From an uncultured Oscillospiraceae bacterium (GTDB lineage Bacteria > Bacillota_A > Clostridia > Oscillospirales > Acutalibacteraceae), in assembly GCA_910589395.1 (NCBI GenBank), contig CAJUTL010000040.1, positions 1 through 23,196 of the forward strand: a DNA stretch of 23,196 nt. Direction: 5' to 3'. Shown here one piece after another: positions 15,029 to 22,999 of this stretch; position 1 is the stretch's first letter, and each line of letters starts with the position of its first letter. A program made the position numbers and the translations under genes. A model generated the notes under the pieces. The model was not told the origin of the DNA. It did no database searches and saw nothing but the letters and a program-made list of their open reading frames with translations.

Positions 15029-15105
15029 GTGGTAGACTGGAAGAACAACAGGGAATCGCCTCCGTTTTTGACGCTTCCCTGGCATGGGAAGCGAGGAATG
15101 CGCAT

Positions 15106-16221
15106 ATGAAGGTTTTGATCCTCTCCTGCAATACCGGGCAGGGGCACAATTCCGCCGGGCTGGCGGTCAAGGAAGAGCTGGAACGCCGGGAGATCCCCTG
15201 CGAAATGAAGGACGCTCTTTCCTTTGCAAAGGGCCATGCCTCCCGTACCATCAGCGGCGCGTATATCAGCATGGCCACCAAAGCCCCTTCCCTGTTTGGC
15301 GGCCTGTACCGGCTGGGCGGGGCCATCAGCTCCCGAAAAAGGAAATCTCCTGTTTACTATGCCAATACCCGCTATGCCGGCCCTTTGAAGGCCTATCTTG
15401 AGGAACAGGGTTTTACCGCCGTGGTAACGCCTCACTTATTCCCTGCCGAGACCCTGACCTATCTGAAACGGCGGGGCGAGCTTTCCGTTCCCTGCTATGC
15501 CGTGGCAACGGACTACACCTGCATTCCCTTTTGGGAGGAGACCGAGCTGGACGGGTATTTTCTTCCCCACAAGGATCTGATCCCCGAATTTGCGGAAAAG
15601 GGGCTTTCCAGAGACAGGCTGATCCCTACCGGGCTGCCGGTCTCCGGGCGGTACCTTGCGCGCATGGAAAAAAGGGCAGCCCGGAAAAAGCTGGGCCTGC
15701 CGGAGGAAGCTCCCGTTTTTCTGGTGATGACGGGCAGTATGGGCTTTGGAGATATTTCTTCCTTCACATTAGACCTGCTGCTGACCTGCCCCAGAGAGGC
15801 AAGCATTGTGATCCTCACTGGGAATAACGAGCCCCTGAAAGCGAAGATCGATAAGGATTTCACCAGGGAGCGCCGGGTGCGCACCGTTCCCTTTACCAAG
15901 GAGGTAGCGCTGTATATGGACGCCTGCGATGTACTGCTTTCCAAGCCCGGCGGCCTCACCAGCACCGAGGCTGCCGTAAAAAATATTCCGCTGGTCCACA
16001 CCCGGCCCATACCGGGCTGTGAAACAAAAAACGCCCGGTTCTTTTCCTCCCGGGGGCTTTCCCTGTTTGCGGAAGAGCCGAAAGAAGCGGCAAAGGCCGC
16101 GGCCCGGCTTGCCGCCGATGAGGCCCTGCGGGAGAAAATGCGGGCCCGGCAGCAGGAGATGATCCCGAGAAATGCGGCGGGCGCTGTGGTTTCTTTCCTG
16201 CTGGAGCGGGATCTGAGCTAA
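15106..16221 (+). CDS. MGDG-synthase-like glycolipid glycosyltransferase (GT28, UgtP-like)
   Basis: This 371-residue GT-B enzyme probably adds glucose or galactose from a UDP-sugar to diacylglycerol on the inner face of the membrane, making glycolipid and the anchor for lipoteichoic-type polymers. The N-terminal MGDG-synthase domain has CNTGQGHNSAG (8-18) and ATDYTCIPFWEE (134-145); the C-terminal nucleotide-sugar domain has TGSMGFGD (209-216) and LLSKPGGLTSTEA (277-289), where the PGG-x3-TE motif contacts the donor. Length suits the family (360-400). I chose the ATG at 15106 because GAGGA lies 8 bases upstream and the protein then begins with the Rossmann strand MKVLILSCNTG; the open frame upstream runs through the previous terminator. 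It is 24 bases before a PlsY-like gene, so the two form a membrane-lipid operon. Confidence 0.92.
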   Translation: MKVLILSCNTGQGHNSAGLAVKEELERREIPCEMKDALSFAKGHASRTISGAYISMATKAPSLFGGLYRLGGAISSRKRKSPVYYANTRYAGPLKAYLEEQGFTAVVTPHLFPAETLTYLKRRGELSVPCYAVATDYTCIPFWEETELDGYFLPHKDLIPEFAEKGLSRDRLIPTGLPVSGRYLARMEKRAARKKLGLPEEAPVFLVMTGSMGFGDISSFTLDLLLTCPREASIVILTGNNEPLKAKIDKDFTRERRVRTVPFTKEVALYMDACDVLLSKPGGLTSTEAAVKNIPLVHTRPIPGCETKNARFFSSRGLSLFAEEPKEAAKAAARLAADEALREKMRARQQEMIPRNAAGAVVSFLLERDLS

Positions 16222-16245
16222 GTTATCAGGAAAGGAGCGTCCCTT

Positions 16246-16917
16246 ATGGAAAACCTTGCCTATTTCAGAGAGCTGTTTCGCTATTTTCTGTGCGCCCTTC
16301 TGGGCTTTGGCCTGGGCGGCGTTCTGTTTTCCTATCACCTTCCCAAGCTTTTGAAGGGGATCGACGTGTATGAAGCCAGCGCCGACCACAATCCCGGCAC
16401 GGTAAACGCCTTTCAGAGCGCCGGCGTTCCGGTGGGGGTTCTGTGCCTTCTCTGCGATCTGGGAAAGGGCTTTCTGCCGGTGTTTTTCGCCATGCGCCTG
16501 GTAGACCCCTCCCGACTGTGGTTCGCCCTGATCCTTTGCGCTCCGGCGCTGGGACATGCCATGGCGCCGCTGTATCATCACCGGGGCGGAAAGGCCATTG
16601 CCGCCGCTTTTGGGGCGCTTTTGGGCTTACTTCCCGTCAGCTTTCTGGTATTTCTGCTGGCGGCGCTGTACCTTTTCTTTTCCCTGATCCTGGTGGTCCG
16701 CCCCCACGAGCGCCGCACAGTGGTGACCTTCGGCCTGTTTTCCATACTTTCCGCCCTTGCGGCCTTTCGCACCGGCAGATGGTCCTTTGCTTTGGGGGCT
16801 GCCCTGCTTTCCGCGGTGGTCATTGCAAAAAATTATCGGGACGCCAAGCTGGAAAACAGCGCGAGGGGCTTTCGACACAGACAGAAAAAGGAAGAACCGC
16901 GGATAAAGGAATTCTAA
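16246..16917 (+). CDS. plsY: PlsY-like glycerol-3-phosphate acyltransferase
   Basis: This 223-residue multipass membrane protein matches PlsY, which moves an acyl group from acyl-phosphate to glycerol-3-phosphate in the first step of phospholipid synthesis. The three PlsY motifs are recognisable but altered: SADHNPGTVNAF (45-56) for the usual SGNxGxTN loop, CDLGKGF (70-76) for D-x2-KG, and GHAMAPLYHHRGGKA (103-117) for GH-x2-P-x4-F-x-GGKG. Between them are about five to seven hydrophobic segments. The C-terminal tail (about 200-223) is basic and soluble. AAAGGAG lies about 8 bases before the ATG. Together with the upstream glycosyltransferase it supports a glycerolipid operon. The departures from the canonical motifs may mark a second, specialised PlsY rather than the housekeeping copy. 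Confidence 0.85.
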   Translation: MENLAYFRELFRYFLCALLGFGLGGVLFSYHLPKLLKGIDVYEASADHNPGTVNAFQSAGVPVGVLCLLCDLGKGFLPVFFAMRLVDPSRLWFALILCAPALGHAMAPLYHHRGGKAIAAAFGALLGLLPVSFLVFLLAALYLFFSLILVVRPHERRTVVTFGLFSILSALAAFRTGRWSFALGAALLSAVVIAKNYRDAKLENSARGFRHRQKKEEPRIKEF

Positions 16918-16925
16918 AAGAATAG

Positions 16926-16963
16926 CAGGCGCGTTGCAGTTTTTTCTGCGATGCGCCTGTTTT
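16926..16963 (+). terminator. Rho-independent terminator of the lipid operon
   Basis: CAGGCGCGTTGCAG (16926-16939) pairs with CTGCGATGCGCCTG (16946-16959) including two G-U pairs, with a T6 loop and a trailing TTTT. AGATGCTAGAT follows directly. Confidence 0.8.
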
Positions 16964-17338
16964 AGATGCTAGATATTAGATGTTAGACGCTGGACTGTGG
17001 TGGCACCTTCGGTGCAATTAGAAATGGAAAGCAAGGACGGGTGATAAATTATAGTTTTACACACAGTTCCCAACTGTCATTCTGAGGAACGAAGTGACGA
17101 AGAATCTCGTCCTTAATTCCGGGAAAAGGGCAAAGAACGAGATTCTTCACCGAGAAAGCAAGGCCACCTTGCTTTCTGTTCAGTAATGACAAGGCAGAGA
17201 GCGAGTGAATAGCCGTTAAATCCCAATTTAGTGAACTCTGCTCTTGACCTTCCATTGCTAATTGCTCATTGTGTCCACTGCACGCTGTGACCACATTTTG
17301 TAAAGGGCCCGCATTTTCGCCTTTATGATTCAAAGGTT
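16960..17338. repeat. Intergenic repeat cassette 6 (contains foldback A3)
   Basis: No gene. The modules run in the standard order: T-tract, AGATGCTAGATATTAGATG and TTAGACGCTGGA (16964-16992), hairpin GGTGGCACCTTCGGTGC (17000-17016), AATTAGAAATGGAAAGCAAGG, end GATAAATTATAGTTTTACAC (17043-17062), foldback A3 (17075-17191), inverted end GTTAAATCCCAATTTAGTG (17215-17233) and ATTGCTAATTGCTCATTG (about 17256-17273). A weak TAAAGG...CCTTTA stem at 17301-17325 might end the minus-strand gene that stops at 17339. Confidence 0.7.
17075..17191. repeat. Foldback repeat family A, copy A3 (reference copy)
   Basis: The left arm TGTCATTCTGAGGAACGAAG with GAAGAATCTCGTCCTT is mirrored by GAACGAGATTCTTC and by CAGTAATGACA at the right end. 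A perfect hairpin GAAAGCAAGG-CCA-CCTTGCTTTC lies in the right half. No coding frame is present. Confidence 0.8.
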
Positions 17339-18151
17339 CTAGTCCATCGGTACCAGAGCAACCGCCTGCCTGCCCAGGGCTTCGTAGGCTTCTTCTGTTT
17401 CTTTTTTGAGATAATGGGTCTCCTTTCCCGCCATTGGGTCGTTAAAGGTATAGCCTGTATCGTCCCAGCCGGTGAGCACCAGGCAGTGCATGGGGTAGAT
17501 CCACTGAAATTCTTCTCCGGTTTCCTCCAGAAAAAAGGAATCCTCCATTTGAGGCGGTTCCATATTGATGGTTGCCCACACCAGCACCGGAATGCCCTGC
17601 CTGACATATTCCTCACACAACTCCGGAAGGGAATTCCCCTTTGGGGCTTCCACGGAAAGCCGCCGCATATCGGGCCGTTCCTCCAAAAACCGTTTCAGAG
17701 AGCTTTCGATCACCGGCGCATAGCAGCCCCAGCCCCCTTCCGTGCGGGGATCGCCCGGAAAGGCCAGGCGGGGGTCGCACCCTACGATGCGCCCTTCCCC
17801 GTTTTCATGGGGCGCCGTTCCCAACGGAAGGTATCCATCTACAAATTCTTCTACTGTAACGGTCACATCGAAATATTGAAGGACCATTACGGCTGAAACG
17901 CTCTCACACCCGGTGGGCCAGTCCCCCCGCTGGTCGAGAAACGGAACGTTCAGCGGAAGCTTTTGATCTCTGCCAATGGCAGAGATCCCGGAAGGGAACC
18001 CTTCCGGGCCGCCCAGCTCAGCAGCGTTTTTCCACATTCCAAAAGTGCGAATGGTCATGAGAAGGCACAACGCCAAAGCTACAAGAACCGCCACGGCCCG
18101 AATGCGCCTTTTTCTCCTCTTTTGCCTCCGCATTTCTCTTTCCGCCCGCAT
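17339..18151 (-). CDS. Membrane-anchored C39-like cysteine peptidase domain protein
   Basis: This 270-residue protein has a short basic N-end (KRRKRRIR), one membrane helix (about 18-36) without a clear cleavage site, and an external C39-like papain-fold domain (about 65-270). The likely catalytic residues are C82 in WPTGCESVSAVM, H222 in YPMHCLVLTGWD and N237/D238 in FNDP. CDPRLAFPGDP and GGWGCYAPVIE are the other typical segments of this group, which is widespread in Firmicutes with mostly unknown substrates. It is not fused to an ABC exporter, so it is not a bacteriocin processing transporter. I chose the ATG at 18151 because GGAGG lies exactly 8 bases upstream, rather than the GTG three codons earlier. 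A promoter lies just upstream. It stands alone, on the same strand as the M23 gene but separated from it by repeats. Confidence 0.88.
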   Translation of the reverse strand: MRAEREMRRQKRRKRRIRAVAVLVALALCLLMTIRTFGMWKNAAELGGPEGFPSGISAIGRDQKLPLNVPFLDQRGDWPTGCESVSAVMVLQYFDVTVTVEEFVDGYLPLGTAPHENGEGRIVGCDPRLAFPGDPRTEGGWGCYAPVIESSLKRFLEERPDMRRLSVEAPKGNSLPELCEEYVRQGIPVLVWATINMEPPQMEDSFFLEETGEEFQWIYPMHCLVLTGWDDTGYTFNDPMAGKETHYLKKETEEAYEALGRQAVALVPMD

Positions 18152-18174
18152 AACTTCCACCTCCGCGTCTGTTT

Positions 18175-18203
18175 TCTATACATTTAGATGCGGCAAAGGG
18201 CAA
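18175..18203 (-). promoter_or_regulatory. Candidate promoter of the C39-like gene
   Basis: On the minus strand TTGCCC (18203-18198), a 17-bp spacer and TATAGA (18180-18175) precede the gene by about 25 bases. Confidence 0.45.
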
Positions 18204-18557
18204 AAATGTAACACGCCATGAGAAGGGAAAATGAGCAATTAAGGGAAAGGGCAGAATACGCTAAATTGGGACTTAGCATGTCAGTTATTAGTCGTGAGCA
18301 GTTAGTGGTTAGAAAGAAAACGGCCCCTTTTCTGTCATCCTGGACGAAGTGAAGGATCTCGTCCTTTGCCCTTTTGCCCTGGAATTAAGGACGAGATTCT
18401 TCGTCACTTCGTTCCTCAGAATGACAGTAGGGAACTGTGTGTAAAACTATCATTTACAGCGTTGTTTACAACGCTTATATCCTTGCCCTTCATTGCTCAT
18501 TGAGCATAACGGTGTCACCACCGTCCAGCATCCAGCATCTAGAATCCAGCATCTAAA
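18204..18557. repeat. Intergenic repeat cassette 7 (contains foldback A4)
   Basis: No gene. Left to right: AGGGAAAATGAGCAATTAAG words, end CGCTAAATTGGGACTTAGC (18259-18277), ATTAGTCGTGAGCAGTTAG words, foldback A4 (18333-18426), inverted end GTGTGTAAAACTATCATTTAC (split at 18434-18454), GCGTTGTTTACAACGC, then ATTGCTCATTGAGCA, a hairpin GGTGTCACC and tandem CCAGCATCTAGAATCCAGCA words up to the terminator. Read from the minus strand this is the same order as cassettes 1 and 6. Confidence 0.65.
18333..18426. repeat. Foldback repeat family A, copy A4
   Basis: Runs from TGTCATCCTGGACGAAGTG to CTCAGAATGACA; AAGGATCTCGTCC is mirrored by GGACGAGATTCTTCG. The internal GAAAGC hairpin of other copies is missing, which makes this the shortest copy. 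Confidence 0.7.
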
Positions 18558-18596
18558 AAAGGCCGCTGCAAAATGGATCATTTTGCAGCGGCCTTT
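18558..18596 (-). terminator. Rho-independent terminator of the M23 peptidase gene
   Basis: An 18-bp perfect stem (18558-18575 with 18579-18596) closes a 3-nt loop; on the minus strand it ends in TTTTTT and then AGATGCTGGAT. Its apex sequence GCAAAATGGATCATTTTGC is identical to that of the terminator at 93-135. Confidence 0.85.
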
Positions 18597-18623
18597 GCCT
18601 TCTGTATTCTTATTTTTCCGGGC

Positions 18624-19835
18624 TTACAGGAAGTTCATGGGGTCTACCCGGCTGCCGTTCTGGTACACTTCAAAATGCAGGTGGGGGCCGGTCACATTGC
18701 CGGTGGCGCCCTCATAGCCTACGATGGTGCCTTTTTCCACCCACTGCCCATTGGAAACTGCCAGAGCGCTGAGATGGGCATACCGGGTGGTAAAGGTGCC
18801 GTTGTGATAGATCAGTACATAGTACCCCCAGGAATCTCCCCAGGAGTCGTAATCGTTGGCGGCGATCACCGTGCCGGATTCCGCCGCTACCACCGGCGTG
18901 CCGTAGGACCCGGCAATATCCATGCCCCGGTGGCCCGCATAGCCGCCGTAATAGCAGGATACATAGCTGACGCCCGGCAGGGGCCAGATGGGGTTAAAGC
19001 CCTCTACCCCGCCGCCTCCGGTGGGATAGTTGACATCGGAGCCCATATATTCGCCGCCTCCGGCAGCCGCCTGCTGGCGCTGCTGTTCTTCCCATTCCTT
19101 CTGCTTGGCGATCAGCTCTTCCATTTCCTTATCGTTGGCTTCCCGCTCCGCCGTGTTTTTATCCAAGGCGTCCTGAGTGGCGTTTTCCGCCTCCTGTAAA
19201 GAGGCAAGAGCGGCGGCGTTTTCCTGGTACAGCCCGTCCAGCTCTTCCTGCTGGCTCTCCAGCTTTTTCTTCAGGTCGGCTACCTTCTTTTTGCTGGCCT
19301 CGCATTCCTCCCGCTCGTCCTGGGTGCTTTCCATATAGTCTTCAATGGCGTCCATCATCTTTTGATCGTGGGCGGACATGGTTTTCACCAGCTCGCTGCG
19401 CATAGCAAAATCACTGAAGCTGTTGGAATCCAGCAAAATTTCCAGCGTGCTCACATTTCCGGCCTTGTACAGAGCAACCAGCCTCTGCTTGAACCGGTCA
19501 ATGGTATCCTGCATTTCCTGCTGGGATTTCTCCAGCTTCAAAGTCAGCTCGGTAATATGTAGGTTCAGTTCGTCAATATCCTTCCGCGCGGAATCGATCT
19601 GGGTCTGCACCACATCGATCTTCTGCTGCAGGGCTTCCTGATAGGCCCGTTTTTCCTCTTCGTTGTTCCGCAGGCCTTCCAGCTTTTCCTCCAGCGCCTT
19701 CTTCTCTTCCTCCAGCTTATTTTGCTCCGCCTCGACCTCGCCCAAGGTACGGGCAATAGCGTTTCCGGGAACCGCCGTAAACAGGCAGATAGCCAGTGCC
19801 CCCGCCGCCAGGCGCTTCCATAGCTTCTGTTTCAT
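18624..19835 (-). CDS. Secreted coiled-coil M23 (LytM-type) peptidase, EnvC/PcsB-like
   Basis: This 403-residue exported protein has a signal peptide (basic MKQKLWKR, hydrophobic core, cleavage near A26/A28 in AVPGNAIA), a long coiled coil (about 30-257, rich in E, K, Q, with a break near NVSTLEILLDSNSFSDF at 127-143), a glycine-rich linker (258-280) and an M23 domain (about 290-403). Zinc ligands are H302 and D306 in GHRGMDIAG and H387 in GPHLHFEV, with H385 and H354 in place for catalysis, so it should be an active peptidoglycan endopeptidase. The coiled coil resembles EnvC and PcsB, which act with the FtsEX complex at division, but no ftsEX genes are adjacent. I chose the ATG at 19835 because AAGGAGG lies 10 bases upstream; the longer form would disrupt the signal peptide. 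It is monocistronic. Confidence 0.93.
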   Translation of the reverse strand: MKQKLWKRLAAGALAICLFTAVPGNAIARTLGEVEAEQNKLEEEKKALEEKLEGLRNNEEEKRAYQEALQQKIDVVQTQIDSARKDIDELNLHITELTLKLEKSQQEMQDTIDRFKQRLVALYKAGNVSTLEILLDSNSFSDFAMRSELVKTMSAHDQKMMDAIEDYMESTQDEREECEASKKKVADLKKKLESQQEELDGLYQENAAALASLQEAENATQDALDKNTAEREANDKEMEELIAKQKEWEEQQRQQAAAGGGEYMGSDVNYPTGGGGVEGFNPIWPLPGVSYVSCYYGGYAGHRGMDIAGSYGTPVVAAESGTVIAANDYDSWGDSWGYYVLIYHNGTFTTRYAHLSALAVSNGQWVEKGTIVGYEGATGNVTGPHLHFEVYQNGSRVDPMNFL

Positions 19836-19940
19836 AAAAGCTTTTCCTCCTTGTCGTTCCATAAAGAATGAAGCTCTGATTTACATAATTCGTCCTTTTA
19901 TCCTGTAGATTCTACTCCATTTCACAAAGATTATTTTTCC

Positions 19941-19961
19941 TTTACAGAATTAACCTGTAAA
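19941..19961. promoter_or_regulatory. Inverted repeat upstream of the M23 gene
   Basis: TTTACAG (19941-19947) and CTGTAAA (19955-19961) are perfect arms with a 7-bp AT-rich spacer, about 105 bases before the gene. It may be an operator. The TGTAAA half-sites resemble those of the WalR regulator of wall hydrolases, but WalR sites are direct repeats, so the match is loose. Confidence 0.35.
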
Positions 19962-20219
19962 TTTAATTTGAAATTGGTGCCCTTATCCCGAACAACCACT
20001 ACATATGGCGATTTGAAAAGAAAAACCGGCAAATTTTTTAAAAAATTTTCTTAGATTATTTTCTGAGATCTTCTTGAAAACGAGAGAACTTCCCTGCATG
20101 GCGGCAAAAAGGGGAGAAAATTGACGGCCGCACTCGTGTTCCTGCTTGGTGCGGAAAGATCATTTCCGACCTGACTGGGAGCAGGTTACTAAGTTGTACT
20201 GAAACATACAGCTCCCAAC

Positions 20220-20332
20220 TGTCATTCTGAGGAACAAAGTGACGAAGAATCTCGCCCTTAATTCCGGAAAAAGGGAAAAGGACGAGATTCTTCGCGGCAG
20301 CAAAACAAGCTTTGCTTTTGCTCAGAATGACA
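20220..20332. repeat. Foldback repeat family A, copy A5
   Basis: Runs from TGTCATTCTGAGGAACAAAG to CTCAGAATGACA; AGAATCTCGCCCTT is mirrored by GGACGAGATTCTTCG, with an inner stem AAACAAGCTTTGCTTTTG in place of the usual GAAAGC hairpin. Confidence 0.75.
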
Positions 20333-20516
20333 AACAAAAAGGAATCGGGAAATTGCTAAATCTCAATTTGCAGCCATGCTCCTCCTTTCATCGCTAATTA
20401 CTAATTACTAATTGCTAATTCCCCATTGCCTTTTCTATAAAAGAAAAGCCCGTCAGCGAAAAAATTTTTCCACGGAGCCTGCCTGAACCGCTTTCCTATA
20501 TTTAACAAATTTTTCA

Positions 20517-20545
20517 TTGATTCCCGAACGCTCCTGTGATAAAAT
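20517..20545 (+). promoter_or_regulatory. Strong sigma-A-like promoter of the PEPCK gene
   Basis: TTGATT (20517-20522), a 17-bp spacer and TAAAAT (20540-20545) lie 66 bases before the start codon. A short TGGGT...ACCCA stem (20551-20567) would form near the 5' end of the leader. Confidence 0.65.
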
Positions 20546-20610
20546 AAAACTGGGTTACGAGGACCCAAAATAACGCATTGATTTGCCATTGGGCGAAAGG
20601 AGAAATAAAC

Positions 20611-22386
20611 ATGACCAACAATAAGTCCGTCCTCAGCTGGATCGAGGAAATGAAGGCGCTGGTCACTCCCGATCAGATCGTGTGGATCGACGGCAGTGAG
20701 GAACAGCTGGAGGCCCTGCGCAAGGAGGCTTGCCAGACCGGCGAAATGATCAAGCTGAACGAGGAAAAGCTGCCCGGCTGCTACTATCACAGAACCGCTC
20801 CCAACGATGTGGCCCGTGTGGAGGACCGTACCCTGATCTGCTCCCGCAGAGAAGAGGACGCCGGCCCCACCAACCACTGGAAGGATCCCCAGGAAGCCTA
20901 TAAGATGCTCTATGATATTGCCCGGGGCACCTACAAGGGCCGTACCATGTATGTGATCCCTTACTCCATGGGCCCCGTAGGTTCTCCTCTCGCCAAGATC
21001 GGCGTGGAGCTGACCGATTCTATTTACGTTGTTTTGAACATGTCCATCATGACCCGCGTGGGCCAGAAGGTGCTGGACGTGCTGGGCGACAGTGAGGACT
21101 GGGTAAAGGGCCTTCACGCCAAGTGCGATGTTGACCCCGAGAAGCGCTGGATCTGCCAGTTCCCCGAGGATAACACCATTATTTCCGTAAATTCTGCCTA
21201 TGGCGGCAACGTGCTGCTGGGCAAGAAGTGCTTTGCCCTGCGCATCGCCTCCTACCAGGCCAAGAACGAGGGCTGGATGGCCGAGCATATGCTGATCCTG
21301 GGCATTGAGAATCCCCAGGGCGAGGTAAAATATGTATGCGCCGCGTTCCCCTCCGCCTGCGGCAAGACCAACCTGGCCATGATGATCCCGCCCGAGGGCT
21401 ACAAGAAGAAGGGCTACAAGGTGTGGACGGTAGGCGACGATATTGCCTGGATGCGTCCCGGCGAAGATGGCAGGCTCTATGCCATCAACCCCGAGAACGG
21501 CTTCTTCGGCGTGGCCCCCGGCACCAATATGAAGTCCAACCCCAACGCCTTGATCTCCACCCAAAAGGGCACTATCTTTACCAATGTGGCCCGGAACCTG
21601 GACGACAACACCGTGTGGTGGGAGAGCCTGGATAAGAATCCCCCGGTCAACGCCGAGGAGTGGAAGGGCGAGCATGTAAACGGCCCCGCTTATATTGCGG
21701 ACGGCAATAAGCTGGCGCATCCCAACAGCCGCTTTACCGCCCCCACCGCAAACTGCCCCTGCCTTTCCAGCGAGTTTGAGAATCCCAAGGGCGTTCCGGT
21801 TTCCGCCATCATCTTCGGCGGCCGCCGCCCCGATACCGTACCGCTGGTCTATCAGTCCCGCAGCTGGAACAATGGCGTGTTCATCGGCTCCATCACCGGC
21901 TCTGAAACCACCGCCGCCGCCGCTGGCGCTGTAGGCGTGGTGCGCCGCGATCCCATGGCCATGCTGCCCTTCTGCGGCTACCATATGGGAGACTACTTCC
22001 AGCACTGGATCGAAATGGGCGAAAAACTGGGCGACAAGGCTCCCAAGATCTTCAACGTTAACTGGTTCCGTGTAGATGAGGAAGGCCACTTCATTTGGCC
22101 CGGCTTTGGCGATAACCTCCGGGTGCTGGAGTGGATCCTCAAGCGCTGTGAAGGCACTGTGGACGCGGTAGAGACCCCCATTGGCTTCGTGCCCCATGCT
22201 GAAGACATCAATCTGGAAGGCCTCAGCGACTTCTCCATCGATACCCTGAAGGGCATTCTGGAGGTCGATAAGGCAAAGTGGGCCAAGGAAGCAGCCGGTG
22301 TAGAGGAATTCTACAAGCAGTTTGGCGAGAAGCTCCCCGCCGCGCTCCGTGCCGAGCTGGAGACCCTCAAGAAGAATTGCCAGTAA
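20611..22386 (+). CDS. pckG: Phosphoenolpyruvate carboxykinase, GTP-dependent
   Basis: This 591-residue cytoplasmic enzyme interconverts oxaloacetate and phosphoenolpyruvate with GTP/GDP. In a fermenting anaerobe it may run in either direction, for gluconeogenesis or for carbon dioxide fixation towards succinate. The GTP-class signature is plain: the P-loop AAFPSACGKTN (244-254) with the reactive C250, VWTVGDDIAWM (271-281) with the metal-binding aspartate, EGWMAEHMLILG (220-231) and NWFRVDEEGHFIWPGFG in the C-terminal part. Length matches the family (about 600), unlike the ATP class (about 530). I chose the ATG at 20611 because AAAGGAGA lies about 7 bases upstream. Codon use is more biased than in neighbouring genes (AAG, GGC, GCC, CCC, AAC), which suggests high expression. 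It has its own promoter and terminator. Confidence 0.97.
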   Translation: MTNNKSVLSWIEEMKALVTPDQIVWIDGSEEQLEALRKEACQTGEMIKLNEEKLPGCYYHRTAPNDVARVEDRTLICSRREEDAGPTNHWKDPQEAYKMLYDIARGTYKGRTMYVIPYSMGPVGSPLAKIGVELTDSIYVVLNMSIMTRVGQKVLDVLGDSEDWVKGLHAKCDVDPEKRWICQFPEDNTIISVNSAYGGNVLLGKKCFALRIASYQAKNEGWMAEHMLILGIENPQGEVKYVCAAFPSACGKTNLAMMIPPEGYKKKGYKVWTVGDDIAWMRPGEDGRLYAINPENGFFGVAPGTNMKSNPNALISTQKGTIFTNVARNLDDNTVWWESLDKNPPVNAEEWKGEHVNGPAYIADGNKLAHPNSRFTAPTANCPCLSSEFENPKGVPVSAIIFGGRRPDTVPLVYQSRSWNNGVFIGSITGSETTAAAAGAVGVVRRDPMAMLPFCGYHMGDYFQHWIEMGEKLGDKAPKIFNVNWFRVDEEGHFIWPGFGDNLRVLEWILKRCEGTVDAVETPIGFVPHAEDINLEGLSDFSIDTLKGILEVDKAKWAKEAAGVEEFYKQFGEKLPAALRAELETLKKNCQ

Positions 22387-22418
22387 GCCGTTTAACAAAA
22401 TCATTTTCACCCTCTCAG

Positions 22419-22452
22419 AAAAAGGGCAGCCGGAAAACCGGCTGCCCTTTTT
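22419..22452 (+). terminator. Rho-independent terminator of the PEPCK gene
   Basis: AAAAAGGGCAGCCGG (22419-22433) pairs perfectly with CCGGCTGCCCTTTTT (22438-22452) around an AAAA loop, 33 bases after the stop codon. Confidence 0.95.
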
Positions 22453-22588
22453 AGATGGCTGATTTTGAATGTGGAACAGCAGCGGCGAGGCGCCGCGGCC
22501 ACTCGTGCCCCTGCTTGGTGCAGGAGAGAAGTTCCTGCGCCGACCGGTAGTTAAGCGATAAATTATAGTTTTACACACAGTTTCCTAC

Positions 22589-22705
22589 TGTCATTCTGAG
22601 GAACGAAGTGACGAAGAATCTCGTCCTTAATTCCGGGAAAAGGGCAAAGAACGAGATTCTTCCCTGAGAAAGCAAGGTCTCCTTGCTTTCTATTCAGTAA
22701 TGACA
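22589..22705. repeat. Foldback repeat family A, copy A6
   Basis: This copy is nearly identical to A3 over its whole length, including the preceding TTTTACACACAG module, and differs at only a few bases (for example CTTCCCTGAG for CTTCACCGAG and CTATTCAGTAATGACA at the end). Confidence 0.8.
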
Positions 22706-22763
22706 AGGCGGGAAGCGAGTGAGTAACCGTTAAATTTCAATTCATCACATTAACTACCCTCTT

Positions 22764-22902
22764 TGTCATTGCTGAGCAAAAGGCGAAGTAAACTCCGCTT
22801 TCCCGGCAAAGGATCTCGACCTTATTTTCTGGGAAAAGAGCCAAAGGGCAAGATTCTTCACCAAGAAGCAAGGCAAGCCCTGCTTTTTGTTCAGAAATGA
22901 CA
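22764..22902. repeat. Foldback repeat family A, copy A7 (diverged)
   Basis: Runs from TGTCATTGCTGAGCAAAAGG to TTCAGAAATGACA. GGATCTCGACCTT and GGGCAAGATTCTTCACC are still recognisable. It is the longest and most diverged copy. Confidence 0.65.
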
Positions 22903-22999
22903 GGAGGGAAAAGTGAACGGCTTGTCGATAAATTTAGTTTAGCGAACTAGTCGTTAGCTGTTAGTAGTTAGTCGTTAGAAAAGGATAAGTCCCCTCTTT

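Larger units (their letters stand above)
19836..20516. repeat. Intergenic region with repeat cassette 8 (contains foldback A5)
   Basis: No gene. The first 200 bases are AT-rich upstream DNA of the M23 gene and hold the inverted repeat at 19941-19961; no confident promoter was found. From about 20125, GGCCGCACTCGTG, CCTGCTTGGTGCGG and CCGACCTGACTGGGAG match a stretch at about 22490-22550 with small changes. Then come a GTTGTACTGAAACATACAG end (20193-20211), foldback A5 (20220-20332), an inverted end TTGCTAAATCTCAATTTGC (20353-20371) and CTAATTACTAATTACTAATT words (20394-20413). Confidence 0.6.

Noticed and set aside
14971..15105. An N-terminal extension of the glycolipid glycosyltransferase
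   Set aside because: It would be translated from the terminator hairpin of the GH32 gene; the ATG at 15106 has its own ribosome site and begins the Rossmann fold.
20401..22578. A 725-codon open frame on the minus strand across the whole PEPCK gene
   Set aside because: It is the mirror of strongly biased PEPCK codons, has low-complexity G/A/V/H-rich composition, no ribosome site and no recognisable domain, and it begins in repeat DNA.
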